Part shown: one piece after another, positions 21,933 to 31,308 of the stretch | How positions within the stretch are numbered: the stretch's first letter is position 1 | Layout of the letters: each line of letters starts with the position of its first letter | Source: an uncultured Faecalibacterium sp. | GTDB taxonomy: Bacteria; Bacillota; Clostridia; Oscillospirales; Ruminococcaceae | Reading direction: 5' to 3' | Assembly: GCA_904394215.1 (NCBI GenBank) | Contig: CAJFNF010000001.1 | Coordinates: 1-64,000 of the forward strand | DNA: 64,000 nucleotides | Position numbers and translations under genes: made by a program | The notes under the pieces: generated by a model | What the model was told of the DNA's origin: nothing | What the model saw: only the letters and a program-made list of their open reading frames with translations | Database searches by the model: none

Positions 21933-22625
21933 TTAGGTTGCAGCGTTTGTTTCAGTGTTGGCTTCCCGGGCCATGCGGCAGACATCCGCCAGACAGCAGG
22001 CGGCGCAGTTGGGCTTTCGGGCGTCGCAGACTGCCCGGCCATGGAGCACAAACCGGTGGCACAGGTCGCTGCCCTCCTCGGGCGGGATGATCTGCCACAG
22101 AAGCATTTCCACCTTCTGGGGCTCTTTCACATTGTCCACCAGGCCGATCCGGTTGCACAAACGAATGCAGTGGGTATCGGTAACGATGGCAGGTTTGCCA
22201 AACACATCCCCCATAATCAGATTAGCGCTCTTACGGCCTACACCGGGCAGAGCCAGCAGTTCCTCAAATGTTGTGGGAACCTGGCAGTTGTATTTATCCC
22301 GCAGCACACGCATGCAGGCAGAAATATCCCGGGCCTTGGAGTGTCCCAGGCCGCAGGGCTTGACGATGGCCTCGATCTCTTCCGGCTCGGCGGCCGCCAG
22401 GGCGGCCACGCCTGGGTACTTGGCAAATAAGTCTTCCACCACTACATTGACCCGGGCATCAGTGCACTGGGCGGCCAGCCGCACGCTGACCAGCAGCTGC
22501 CATGCATCGGCATAGTCCAGGGTGCAGGCTGCGTCGGGGTACTCCGCCTTCAGCCGCTCAATGACGGTGAGGGCCAGTTCCTTTTTCGCCGCAAGCTCTG
22601 CGGCAGACATCTGCTTTTTGGGCAT
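21933..22625 (-). CDS. nth: Endonuclease III
   Basis: The 230-residue DNA glycosylase/AP lyase removes oxidised pyrimidines in base-excision repair. The helix-hairpin-helix LPGVGRKSANLI contains the catalytic K132, and the catalytic aspartate is D150 in VTDTH. The iron-sulfur cluster cysteines are C200, C207, C210 and C216 (C-x6-C-x2-C-x5-C). ATG at 22625 has AGGAGGTGG upstream. The gene is divergent from rarA, another genome-maintenance gene. Confidence 0.95.
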   Translation of the reverse strand: MPKKQMSAAELAAKKELALTVIERLKAEYPDAACTLDYADAWQLLVSVRLAAQCTDARVNVVVEDLFAKYPGVAALAAAEPEEIEAIVKPCGLGHSKARDISACMRVLRDKYNCQVPTTFEELLALPGVGRKSANLIMGDVFGKPAIVTDTHCIRLCNRIGLVDNVKEPQKVEMLLWQIIPPEEGSDLCHRFVLHGRAVCDARKPNCAACCLADVCRMAREANTETNAAT

Positions 22626-22711
22626 GGAAATTCCACCTCCTGGATATTGTTGCTGTGATGATATCACGTTTTGCGGATTTTGTAAATATGACCGATGGTG
22701 ACTGAGTGGCC

Positions 22712-22740
22712 TTGTCCTTTGGTCCAAAATGCTGTATAAT
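22712..22740 (+). promoter_or_regulatory. Promoter of rarA-perR
   Basis: TTGTCC (22712-22717) and a perfect TATAAT (22735-22740) are 17 bases apart, 51 bases before the rarA start codon. Confidence 0.7.
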
Positions 22741-22791
22741 ATTCATAATTATTCTCACAGCTGGGAAACTGTGACAGAAAGGTGGTTTGTG

Positions 22792-24057
22792 ATGCGGGAA
22801 CCTTTGGCACAGCGTCTGCGGCCCAAGACGCTGGGGGATGTCTGCGGCCAGCAGCATTTGCTGGCACCGGGCCGGGTCTTCCGGCGCACCATCGAGAGCG
22901 GCCATATCCCCAATATGATTTTCTACGGTCCTTCCGGCACCGGCAAAACCACGGTGGCCCGGATCATCGCAGAAAACAGCGGTATGACCCTTCACAAGCT
23001 CAATGGTACGTCCTGCGGGACAGGGGATATCAAAGCGGTGTTCAAAGACATTGGCACCCTGGCCGGAGCAGGGGGGATCCTGTTGTATCTGGACGAAATC
23101 CAGTATCTCAACAAAAAGCAGCAGCAGAGCCTTCTGGAGTGTCTGGAAGAGGGAACCGTCACCCTGATTGCCTCCACCACCGAAAACCCTTACTTTTATA
23201 TTTATAACGCTCTGCTGTCCCGGTGCACCGTCTTTGAGTTCAAAAGCTTGACGGCCCAGGATGTGGAGCAGGGAATCCGGAACGCAGTGGCCCGGCTGTC
23301 CCAGGAGGAAACCCCCATTGCCATCACCGACGAAGCGGCCCGGTATCTGGCTGAAAGCGCCGGCGGTGATATGCGCAAAGCGCTGGGCAGCCTGGAGTTC
23401 GCCATTGCAGCCGCCGAGATTGGCCCTGAAGGCAAGACCGTCACCCTGGACATGATCCAGCAGGTTACCCGCCGAACCGCCATGCGCTACGACAAGGACG
23501 GCGACGACCATTACGACATTGTCTCTGCGTATCAGAAGTCGATGCGGGGTTCGGATCCCAATGCAGCCCTTCACTATCTGGCCCGGCTGCTGGAGGCAGG
23601 GGATTTGCCGTCGGCATGCCGGCGCCTGATGGTCTGTGCCTGTGAGGATGTAGGTCTGGCTTATCCCCAGATCATCCCCATCGTCAAGGCTGCTGTGGAT
23701 GCCGCCAACATGGTAGGGCTGCCTGAGGCACGGATTCCGCTGGCAGATGCGGTGATTCTGGTTTCCACCAGCCCCAAGTCCAACAGCGGCGAAGCCGCCA
23801 TTGATGCAGCCCTGGCCGATGTTCGGGCCGGCCGGACCGGGCCTGTGCCCCGCCAGCTGCAGAACAAACATTTTGATGGCGCAGATGCGCTGGTCAAAGG
23901 GCAGAACTACAAATACGCCCAGGCTTACAAGAATCACTGGGTAGAGCAGCAGTATCTGCCTGATGCCATTAAGGACGCCCAATATTACACCTATGGGGAT
24001 AACCGTACCGAGCAGGCGGCCAAGGCCTACTGGACAAAAATCAAAGGCGAAGTTTAA
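22792..24057 (+). CDS. rarA: Replication-associated recombination protein A (RarA/MgsA-like AAA ATPase)
   Basis: The 421-residue AAA+ ATPase acts at stalled replication forks. It starts with the family motif EPLAQRLRPKTLGDVCGQQHLL. Walker A is GPSGTGKT (46-53) and the Walker B region LDEIQYLNKKQQQSLLECLE matches RarA's D-E-I-x-x-x-N-K. C-terminal parts (YDIVSAYQKSMRGSDPNAALHYLARLL) are the tetramerisation region. ATG at 22792 is preceded by AAAGGTGG at 7 bases. perR follows after 16 bases and is probably cotranscribed. Confidence 0.94.
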   Translation: MREPLAQRLRPKTLGDVCGQQHLLAPGRVFRRTIESGHIPNMIFYGPSGTGKTTVARIIAENSGMTLHKLNGTSCGTGDIKAVFKDIGTLAGAGGILLYLDEIQYLNKKQQQSLLECLEEGTVTLIASTTENPYFYIYNALLSRCTVFEFKSLTAQDVEQGIRNAVARLSQEETPIAITDEAARYLAESAGGDMRKALGSLEFAIAAAEIGPEGKTVTLDMIQQVTRRTAMRYDKDGDDHYDIVSAYQKSMRGSDPNAALHYLARLLEAGDLPSACRRLMVCACEDVGLAYPQIIPIVKAAVDAANMVGLPEARIPLADAVILVSTSPKSNSGEAAIDAALADVRAGRTGPVPRQLQNKHFDGADALVKGQNYKYAQAYKNHWVEQQYLPDAIKDAQYYTYGDNRTEQAAKAYWTKIKGEV

Positions 24058-24073
24058 AAGGGGGGACAACGGA

Positions 24074-24481
24074 ATGCGCTACTCAAAACAGAGGGAACTG
24101 GTCATGCAGCAGGTAGAGGCCCTGAGCGATCATCCCACCGCAGAAGAAATCTATCAGCATGCACGCCAGGAGTGTCCCGGGCTGAGTCTGGGCACCGTTT
24201 ACCGGAACCTCAACAGCCTGGTAGAGGCTGGCCGGGTCCGCCGGGTGTCGGTACCTGGACAGCCCGACCGGTTTGATCACACCTTATCTTGGCACAGCCA
24301 CCTGTACTGTACCCGGTGCGGCCAGGTCAGTGACCTGGCCCTGGGCGACGATGTGATGCGCCGTCTCATGGACAGCCAGCCCGAACGGATTACCGATTGC
24401 GTGCTGACCTGGATCGGCGTGTGCGAAAACTGCGCCAAAAAGGAAAAGGCTCGCAGCGAAGCGCTCCAGGCAGCCCTGTAA
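24074..24481 (+). CDS. perR: PerR-type Fur-family peroxide regulator
   Basis: A 135-residue Fur-superfamily repressor. The winged helix ends at SLGTVYRNLNSLVEAGRV. The regulatory metal site can be placed by spacing: H20, D68, H74, H76 and D87, which correspond to H37, D85, H91, H93 and D104 of Bacillus PerR. The two aspartates are the PerR hallmark, so iron-catalysed peroxide sensing is likely. The structural zinc cysteines are C79, C82, C117 and C120. AAAGGGGGG lies about 8 bases before the ATG. Coupling to rarA is unusual and may link peroxide stress to fork repair. Confidence 0.82.
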   Translation: MRYSKQRELVMQQVEALSDHPTAEEIYQHARQECPGLSLGTVYRNLNSLVEAGRVRRVSVPGQPDRFDHTLSWHSHLYCTRCGQVSDLALGDDVMRRLMDSQPERITDCVLTWIGVCENCAKKEKARSEALQAAL

Positions 24482-24502
24482 ATCTGTACATAAAAATTTC
24501 CC

Positions 24503-24531
24503 TTGTCTCGCAGGGGAGAAACCTGTATAAT
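24503..24531 (+). promoter_or_regulatory. Promoter of miaB
   Basis: TTGTCT (24503-24508) and TATAAT (24526-24531) with a 17-base spacer, 61 bases before the likely start codon. Confidence 0.75.
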
Positions 24532-24591
24532 AGATAAGATGGAATCGGGCCGCCTGGCCCAGAAAAGAAGGAACCCGGCGGCTTGGTCCGC

Positions 24592-25998
24592 ATGGGTGAA
24601 GGATGGTCATTTTTGGAATACATAACATACGAACACAACGCTGAGGCGGCGGCTGTCATCAGCCGTTATTATGATACGCCGCCTCTGGCTTACGTCCACA
24701 GCTACGGCTGCCAGCAGAACGTCAACGACGGCGAGCGAATCAAAGGCGTACTGGTGGACATCGGCTACGGCCTTTGTGATAAACCGGAAGATGCCGACCT
24801 GATTCTCTTCAACACCTGTGCGGTGCGGGAGCACGCAGAGCAGCGGGTCTTCGGCAACGTTGGCGCCCTCAAGGGGCTGAAAGAAAAGAAGCCGGGGCTC
24901 ATCATCGGTCTGTGCGGCTGTATGGCCAATCAGAAGCATGTGGTGGAGAAGCTGCGCCAGAGCTATCCCTATGTGGATCTGGTCTTTGGCGTGGACGGCA
25001 TCGACACCTTGCCGGGCCTGATTGTGCGCAAATTGGAAAAGCACAAGCGGATTCTGCTGGACCCGGCCCAGCGTCCGGTGATCGTGGAAAACCTGCCCAT
25101 CCGGCGGGAAAGCGAATTCCGGGCCTGGCTGCCCATCATGTACGGCTGTGACAACTTCTGCACCTACTGCATCGTGCCCTATGTCCGCGGCCGGGAAAAG
25201 AGCCGCCGGCCTGCCGATATCCTGGCAGAGTTCAAGGGTCTGATTGCAGCCGGCTACAAGGAAATCACCCTGCTGGGCCAGAATGTCAACAGCTACGGCA
25301 AGGGCCTGGAAGAATCCATCGATTTCTCTGACCTGCTCAATCTGCTGTGCAGCGTGCCGGGGGACTATCAGATTCGGTTCATGACCAGCCATCCCAAGGA
25401 TGCCAGCCGGAAGCTGATTGACACCATCGCGGCCCAGCCCCATCTGTGCAAGCATCTGCACCTGCCGGTGCAGTGCGGTTCCGACCGGCTGCTGGCCAGG
25501 ATGAACCGCCACTATACGGTGGAGCACTATCTGGAGCTGATCGACTACGCCAGGGCCCGGGTGCCGGGGATCACTTTCTCCAGCGATATCATTGTGGGCT
25601 TCCCCGGCGAGACCGAAGAAGACTTCCAGGAGACCCTGGACCTGGTCCGGAAGGTAGGCTACATGCAGCTGTTCACCTTCATCTATTCCAAGCGTGAAGG
25701 CACACCTGCTGCCACCTACCCGGACGATACCACCCGCCAGGAGAAAACCGACCGGATGTCCCGGCTGCTGGCAGTCCAGGATGAGATTGCCATGGGTCTG
25801 GTGAAGGCCCAGGTGGGTCAGACGGTGCGTGTCCTGGTGGAGGGCTATGGACGCCTGGAGGGCAACCTTTCGGGCCGACTGGACAACAACCTGACGGTGG
25901 AGTTCCCGGCAGATGCCTCTCTGATGGGCCAGTACGTGATGGTTCACCTGACCGGCGCCCGTGCCACCGTCCTGCTGGGCGAATGGGTCGCTCAGTGA
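24592..25998 (+). CDS. miaB: tRNA-2-methylthio-N6-dimethylallyladenosine synthase MiaB
   Basis: A radical-SAM methylthiotransferase that adds a methylthio group to N6-isopentenyl-adenosine 37 of tRNA, the product of MiaA. The N-terminal UPF0004 domain binds one iron-sulfur cluster (SYGCQQNVNDG with C40, NTCAVRE, GLCGCMA). The radical-SAM cluster uses C186-x3-C190-x2-C193 (CDNFCTYC). A TRAM domain ends the protein (VGQTVRVLVEGYGR). The start is uncertain: ATG 24592 is used here, TTG 24583 lies further out, and TTG 24613 has the best-placed ribosome-binding site (GAAGGATGG). All are upstream of conserved residues. Its partner miaA lies 5.3 kb downstream. Confidence 0.95.
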   Translation: MGEGWSFLEYITYEHNAEAAAVISRYYDTPPLAYVHSYGCQQNVNDGERIKGVLVDIGYGLCDKPEDADLILFNTCAVREHAEQRVFGNVGALKGLKEKKPGLIIGLCGCMANQKHVVEKLRQSYPYVDLVFGVDGIDTLPGLIVRKLEKHKRILLDPAQRPVIVENLPIRRESEFRAWLPIMYGCDNFCTYCIVPYVRGREKSRRPADILAEFKGLIAAGYKEITLLGQNVNSYGKGLEESIDFSDLLNLLCSVPGDYQIRFMTSHPKDASRKLIDTIAAQPHLCKHLHLPVQCGSDRLLARMNRHYTVEHYLELIDYARARVPGITFSSDIIVGFPGETEEDFQETLDLVRKVGYMQLFTFIYSKREGTPAATYPDDTTRQEKTDRMSRLLAVQDEIAMGLVKAQVGQTVRVLVEGYGRLEGNLSGRLDNNLTVEFPADASLMGQYVMVHLTGARATVLLGEWVAQ

Positions 25999-26050
25999 CC
26001 GGACAAGATAACAGCCAGAAACTTTTAAAAGAAAAAGGAGACCAATTACA

Positions 26051-26458
26051 ATGGATTGCATTGATCTTTTCAAGCGTGCCGCAATGGCCATGCAGACCGA
26101 CAGCCGTTACCTGGCTCTGGACCAGGCCCGCAAGATGAACGACAGCGACGAAGAGCTGCAGAACATGATCGGCGAGTTCAATCTGGCCCGGATGGATCTG
26201 AACAATGAGATCAGCAAGACCGAGCGGGATGACGCCCGGGTGGCTGAGCTGAATGAAAAGGTGAACAGCCTTTACAGCAAGATCATGAACGATGAGGGCA
26301 TGGTGGCCTACAATGAGGCCAAGCGGGATTGCGAAGCTCTTGTGAATTATATCGACGCTATCATCAACACCGCGATGAATGGCGGCGACCCCATGACCGT
26401 GCAGGAGCCCACCAGTTCCTGCTCCGGCAGCTGCTCCACCTGCGGCGGCTGCGGCTGA
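26051..26458 (+). CDS. YlbF/RicF-family protein with cysteine-rich tail
   Basis: A 135-residue, mostly helical protein of the YlbF/YmcA family (RQ pattern DSRYLALDQARKMNDSDEELQNMI at the N-terminus). In Bacillus the RicA-RicF-RicT complex carries iron-sulfur clusters and steers RNase Y processing and development. The C-terminus here ends in C124-S-G-S-C128-S-T-C131-G-G-C134-G, a likely metal-binding tail. The gene follows miaB after 52 bases with an AAAAGGAG site. That neighbourhood, next to an iron-sulfur tRNA enzyme, is seen in other Firmicutes, from memory. The partner genes are not in this window. Confidence 0.82.
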   Translation: MDCIDLFKRAAMAMQTDSRYLALDQARKMNDSDEELQNMIGEFNLARMDLNNEISKTERDDARVAELNEKVNSLYSKIMNDEGMVAYNEAKRDCEALVNYIDAIINTAMNGGDPMTVQEPTSSCSGSCSTCGGCG

Positions 26459-26557
26459 GTCCGGTGATCAACGCGGCTGTGCATTTGCAGAGCCGCGTTT
26501 CCTTGTCTTATTGGGGAACAGGATGCCCAGTGCATCCACAGAAAGAAGGGGAATGCC

Positions 26558-29173
26558 ATGGCGGATCTGTCGCCCATGATGAAACAATATCTGGAGATCA
26601 AGCAGCAGCATAAGGACGAGATCCTTTTCTATCGCATCGGCGATTTTTATGAGATGTTCTTTGACGACGCCATCACGGCGTCCCGGGAACTGGATCTGAC
26701 CCTCACCGGCAAACAGTGCGGGCTGGAGGAGCGGGCCCCCATGTGCGGCGTGCCCTTCCACAGCTATGAGACCTATATGGCCCGGCTGATTGCCAAGGGC
26801 TACAAGGTAGCCATCTGCGAGCAGGTGGAAGACCCCGCTACTGCCAAGGGCCTTGTCAAGCGGGACATCGTCCGGGTGGTGACACCGGGCACTGTCATTG
26901 AGAGCAGCATGCTGCAGGATGACCGGAACAACTACATCGCCAGCCTGTATCTGAAAGGGGAGCAGGCCGGCGTCTGCTTTGCAGATGTTTCCACCGGCAC
27001 CGCCCATGTCACCGAGCTGTCAGGCAGCAAGATCGGCCTGGCGGTCATCGGGGAGCTGTGCCGCTACCATCCCAGCGAGGTGCTGATCAATACCGGCATC
27101 CTGTCCACCCGGGAAGTGACCAACTACATCAAGAAGTACATGAACTGCGCCGTCGAGCTGATGGAGGACGAGCGGTATGCCCCCGGCCTGATTGAGACCA
27201 CCCTGGCCGGCCAGTTTGGCCGGGACTGGGCCAATTCTACTGAAATCGGCGCCAATGGCCTGGTAAAATATGCCATGGGCGGCCTGCTGCAGTATCTGCA
27301 CGATACCCAGATCAAGGGTGTTGGCCGGCTGAAAACCGTGATCCGCTATACAGAAGCCCAGTATATGCACCTGTCCAATGTGACCCGTGCCAACCTGGAG
27401 CTCACCGAGACCATGCGGGGCCGGGAAAAGCGGGGCACTCTGCTGTGGGTTCTGGATCAGACTTCCACCGCTATGGGCAAGCGTCTGCTGCGCAGCTGGC
27501 TGGAACAGCCGCTGGTGTCCAGCGAGATCATCAACCACCGCCTCAATGCGGTGGAATGTCTGGTCAAGCACACGGTGGCCCGGGGGGAACTGTCTGAAAC
27601 CCTTCGGTACATTGCCGATATCGAGCGCCTGATGACCCGGACGGTCTATGGTTCGGCCACCCCCAAAGAGATTTACACCATGGCCCAGACCTTCGACCGG
27701 CTGCCGGAGCTGAAGAAGCTGATTGACGGCTGTGGCTGTGCTGAGCTGACCGAGCTCTCGGGGGAGATGGATTCCCTGGACGACATCAAGGCCCGGATTT
27801 ATGCGGCCATTGACCCGGACGCCCCCTCCACGCTGAAGGACGGCGGTGTCATTGCCGCAGGCTACAACGATGAAGTGGACGAGCTGCGGTCCATCCGGGA
27901 AAACACCAAGGGTATTCTGGCCCAGCTGGAAGCCCGGCTCCGGCAGGAAACCGGCATCCCCAAACTGAAGATCGGCTTCAACCATGTGTTTGGCTACTAC
28001 ATTGAAGTCAGCAACAGCTACAAGAACATGGTACCGGACAACTATACCCGCAAGCAGACTCTGACCAACGGGGAACGGTACATCACGCCTGAGCTGAAGG
28101 AGCTTGAAAACAAGATCCTGGGCGCCCACGAGCGGCTGATCTCTCTGGAGCACCGGCTTTTTGCCGACCTGCTGGAGGGCATTGGCCGGGAACTGGACCG
28201 GATTCAGCGCACCGCCCGTGCGGTGGCCCAGCTGGACGTCTATGTGTCTCTGGCCATTGTTGCGGCCGACAACAACTATTGCCGCCCTGTGGTGGATGAC
28301 AGCGACCAACTGGTGATCCGGGAGGGCCGCCATCCGGTGGTGGAACAGGTGCTGAAGGGGAGCCTCTTTGTGCCCAACGACACCCTGTTGGACTGCGGCG
28401 AAAACCGTTGCCTGATCATCACCGGCCCCAACATGGCGGGCAAATCCACCTACATGCGCCAAAATGCGCTGATTGCCCTGATGGCACAGATCGGGTCTTT
28501 TGTCCCGGCCAGGGAATGCCACGTGGGCATTGTGGATGCCGTATACACCCGTGTGGGGGCTTCCGATGATCTGGCTGCCGGGCAGTCCACCTTTATGGTG
28601 GAGATGACCGAGGTGGCCGAAATCCTGAAGAGCGCCACCCGCCGCAGCCTGGTGATTCTGGACGAAATCGGGCGGGGCACCTCCACCTTTGACGGCATGA
28701 GCATTGCCCGTGCAGTGGTGGAACACATCGTGGACCCCAAAAATGGTCTGGGCTGCAAGACCCTGTTTGCAACCCACTACCATGAGCTGACCGATCTGGA
28801 AGGCAGCATCGAAGGCGTCAAAAACTACAACATCGCGGTCAAGAAGCGGGGAGAGGACATCACCTTCCTCCGTCGGATCGTCCGCGGTCCCGCCGATGAC
28901 AGCTACGGCATTGAGGTGGCCAAACTGGCCGGCCTGCCTGGCAGTGTCACCCGCCGCGCCCATGAGGTACTTCGGAAACTGGAAGCTTCCGCTCCCAAGA
29001 ACAATGTGGAGCAGATGGATTTCAGCGCTCTGGAGGAATACCAGTCCCCGGCCGTTCCCAGTGAACTGGTGGAAAAGCTGGAGGCTCTGGACCTGGAGAC
29101 GCTGACCCCCATTGAAGCGCTGAATTTCCTCTATGAGCTGAAGAAAACCCTGAAAGGATCCATTTCCGGCTGA
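26558..29173 (+). CDS. mutS: DNA mismatch repair protein MutS
   Basis: The 871-residue mismatch recognition ATPase. The N-terminal mismatch-binding domain keeps the F-Y-E motif (RIGDFYEMFFDDA, residues 27-39), whose phenylalanine stacks on the mismatch. The clamp/lever region includes FGYYIEVSNSY. Walker A is GPNMAGKST (623-631), followed by the Walker B LVILDEIGRGTSTFDGMS. The length is normal. AAGGGG precedes the ATG. mutL and miaA follow closely, the classic order. Confidence 0.98.
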   Translation: MADLSPMMKQYLEIKQQHKDEILFYRIGDFYEMFFDDAITASRELDLTLTGKQCGLEERAPMCGVPFHSYETYMARLIAKGYKVAICEQVEDPATAKGLVKRDIVRVVTPGTVIESSMLQDDRNNYIASLYLKGEQAGVCFADVSTGTAHVTELSGSKIGLAVIGELCRYHPSEVLINTGILSTREVTNYIKKYMNCAVELMEDERYAPGLIETTLAGQFGRDWANSTEIGANGLVKYAMGGLLQYLHDTQIKGVGRLKTVIRYTEAQYMHLSNVTRANLELTETMRGREKRGTLLWVLDQTSTAMGKRLLRSWLEQPLVSSEIINHRLNAVECLVKHTVARGELSETLRYIADIERLMTRTVYGSATPKEIYTMAQTFDRLPELKKLIDGCGCAELTELSGEMDSLDDIKARIYAAIDPDAPSTLKDGGVIAAGYNDEVDELRSIRENTKGILAQLEARLRQETGIPKLKIGFNHVFGYYIEVSNSYKNMVPDNYTRKQTLTNGERYITPELKELENKILGAHERLISLEHRLFADLLEGIGRELDRIQRTARAVAQLDVYVSLAIVAADNNYCRPVVDDSDQLVIREGRHPVVEQVLKGSLFVPNDTLLDCGENRCLIITGPNMAGKSTYMRQNALIALMAQIGSFVPARECHVGIVDAVYTRVGASDDLAAGQSTFMVEMTEVAEILKSATRRSLVILDEIGRGTSTFDGMSIARAVVEHIVDPKNGLGCKTLFATHYHELTDLEGSIEGVKNYNIAVKKRGEDITFLRRIVRGPADDSYGIEVAKLAGLPGSVTRRAHEVLRKLEASAPKNNVEQMDFSALEEYQSPAVPSELVEKLEALDLETLTPIEALNFLYELKKTLKGSISG

Positions 29174-29208
29174 CCGCCTGGCAGCCGACATGAAAGGAAG
29201 GTGTCTGG

Positions 29209-31308
29209 ATGGCAGTCATCCATGTGCTGGATAAGCATACTGCTGAGCTGATTGCAGCAGGTGAAGTGGTGGAACGGCCCGCCTCTGTCGTGAAGGAACT
29301 GCTGGAAAACTCCATTGATGCAGGTGCAACACAGATTACGGTGTCCATCGAATCGGGCGGCGTCAAGCTGATTGAGGTCAGCGACAACGGCAGCGGCATT
29401 GAGCCCGCCTACATCTCTACAGCCTTCATCCGCCATGCCACCAGCAAAATTGCAGAGGAAGCCGACCTGAACACCATCCATACCCTGGGTTTCCGCGGCG
29501 AAGCGCTGGCGTCCATCGCCAGCGTTTCCCGCGTGGAACTGCTGACCCGCACCGAGGAGAGCGAGTTTGCCTCCCTCTACCACAATGAGGGCGGGGAAGA
29601 TGGGCCCTGTGAGCCTGCAGCCCGCGGCGTGGGCACCACCATCCGAGTACGGGATCTGTTTTACAACACCCCTGCCCGCATGAAATTCCTGAAGAAGGAC
29701 GCGACCGAAGGCACTTTTGTCTCTGACGTGGTAACCCGGCTGGCCCTTAGCCATCCCGAAATCAGCTTTAAATTTGTCCGGGAAGGCAAGAACCAGTACG
29801 TAACCCCCGGGGATGGGAACCTGCGGGGTGCAGCCTATGCAGTCCTGGGCCGGGAGTTCAGCCGGGATCTGATCGAAGTGGACAATCAGAACGAACTGTA
29901 TCGGGTCCATGGTCTGATTACGCCCCCCAAGAGCTGCCGGGCCAGCCGCAGCATGCAATATTTCTACATCAACGGGCGCTATGTGCGCAACCGTACCATG
30001 ATGGCTGCCATGGAGACTGCTTTCAAGGGAACCACCATGCAGGGCAAGTTCCCGGGGGGCCTGCTGATGCTGGACATGCCGGTGGAGCTGGTGGATGTCA
30101 ATGTTCACCCCGCTAAGACAGAGGTCCGCTTTGCCCGGGAAAACGATGTGTTCGATGTGGTGTACCACGCCGTCAAGCTGGCACTGGCCAGTCCCGGCAG
30201 CGGAGAGCGCCGCTTTGTCTTTGAAAAGCCCAAAGAGGACTTTACCGTCCAAGATTCGGCAGGGTCTGGCACAAGTCAAGAAAAATCCGATGCAACAGCG
30301 GAAAATTCTGTAAAGGAAAATAACTTTACAGGACTTTCTGCAGTTATTCCAGGCCAATCCGAGCCCGGTGTGCCCAAATCGGCCCCTGCCGCGGCTCCCG
30401 AAACTGCCTCTAAGCCAGTCCAGAGCGCCGCAGCACCTGTTACCCACTGGTGGGGACAGGAGACTGCCCCGATCCGGAAAACCATGATGCTTTACAGCCC
30501 GGATGCAGAACAGTCCAAGCCCTGCTTCCGGCCGGCTGAGCAGGAGTCTAGACTGGACATCAGCCTGGAAGAGGACGATCTTCCGCTGCCCGAATCCCGG
30601 GCTGCTGAGGTTTCCGGCCAGGAACCTGCCCCTGAGCAGCAGACTTTTTCCCCGGAACCTGACGTCCCTGCAGCCGAGCCGGAGGAAACAACATCTGTCC
30701 AGGCCGAGCAGACGGTTCTTCCCGGTGCAGATGAGCCTCTGCGGCTGTCCTATGTAGGGGAAGCCTTTCAGACTTACATCATCACCCAGCGGGGGGATGA
30801 GCTTTGCCTGATCGATAAGCATGCCGCCCATGAGCGCCAGATCTATGAAAAGCTGGCAGCCGATTATGGCAATGTGCCCAGCCAGCTTTTGCTGGCCCCG
30901 CTGGTAATCTCTCTGTCTGCGGAAGAGAAGCAGGCGCTTCTGGAGAACACCGACCTTCTGGAAAATGTGGGTATCGAGGTTGGGGACTTCGGCGGCAGCA
31001 GCGTTTTGCTGCGGGCCGTCCCCAGCGATGTCGAGCAGAAGGATCTGGAGGACATGCTGGTGGAAATCGCGGCCAAGCTGGCCAAGGGCAGCCGCGATGC
31101 CCTGAGCGAACGGACCGAATGGGTGCTCCACTCTGTGTCCTGCCGCGCCGCCATCAAGGCGGGGGACCGCACCTCACCGGAAGAGCTGATGGCTCTGGCC
31201 GAAAAGATTCTTTCGGGCGAAGTGCCGCCCTTCTGTCCCCATGGCCGCCCCTGCGTTCTGAAACTGACCCGAAAGGAGCTGGAAAAGCAGTTTGGCAGAA
31301 TTGAATGA
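29209..31308 (+). CDS. mutL: DNA mismatch repair endonuclease MutL
   Basis: The 699-residue GHKL ATPase couples MutS to strand cutting. The N-terminal motifs ELLENSIDAGATQ and GFRGEALASI are intact. A long, low-complexity, acidic and alanine/proline-rich linker covers about residues 335-510. The C-terminal domain carries the endonuclease motif D536-K-H-A-A-H-E542-R-Q-I-Y-E547 and C676-P-H-G-R-P, so this MutL should nick DNA itself, as expected in bacteria without MutH. It overlaps miaA by 17 bases. Confidence 0.97.
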   Translation: MAVIHVLDKHTAELIAAGEVVERPASVVKELLENSIDAGATQITVSIESGGVKLIEVSDNGSGIEPAYISTAFIRHATSKIAEEADLNTIHTLGFRGEALASIASVSRVELLTRTEESEFASLYHNEGGEDGPCEPAARGVGTTIRVRDLFYNTPARMKFLKKDATEGTFVSDVVTRLALSHPEISFKFVREGKNQYVTPGDGNLRGAAYAVLGREFSRDLIEVDNQNELYRVHGLITPPKSCRASRSMQYFYINGRYVRNRTMMAAMETAFKGTTMQGKFPGGLLMLDMPVELVDVNVHPAKTEVRFARENDVFDVVYHAVKLALASPGSGERRFVFEKPKEDFTVQDSAGSGTSQEKSDATAENSVKENNFTGLSAVIPGQSEPGVPKSAPAAAPETASKPVQSAAAPVTHWWGQETAPIRKTMMLYSPDAEQSKPCFRPAEQESRLDISLEEDDLPLPESRAAEVSGQEPAPEQQTFSPEPDVPAAEPEETTSVQAEQTVLPGADEPLRLSYVGEAFQTYIITQRGDELCLIDKHAAHERQIYEKLAADYGNVPSQLLLAPLVISLSAEEKQALLENTDLLENVGIEVGDFGGSSVLLRAVPSDVEQKDLEDMLVEIAAKLAKGSRDALSERTEWVLHSVSCRAAIKAGDRTSPEELMALAEKILSGEVPPFCPHGRPCVLKLTRKELEKQFGRIE

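Noticed and set aside
22558-24069. 503-codon minus-strand frame opposite rarA
   Set aside because: Antisense shadow; rarA on the plus strand is complete with motifs and promoter.
27020-31131. Very long minus-strand frames opposite mutS and mutL
   Set aside because: Shadows of strongly biased genes; no start sites or known motifs.
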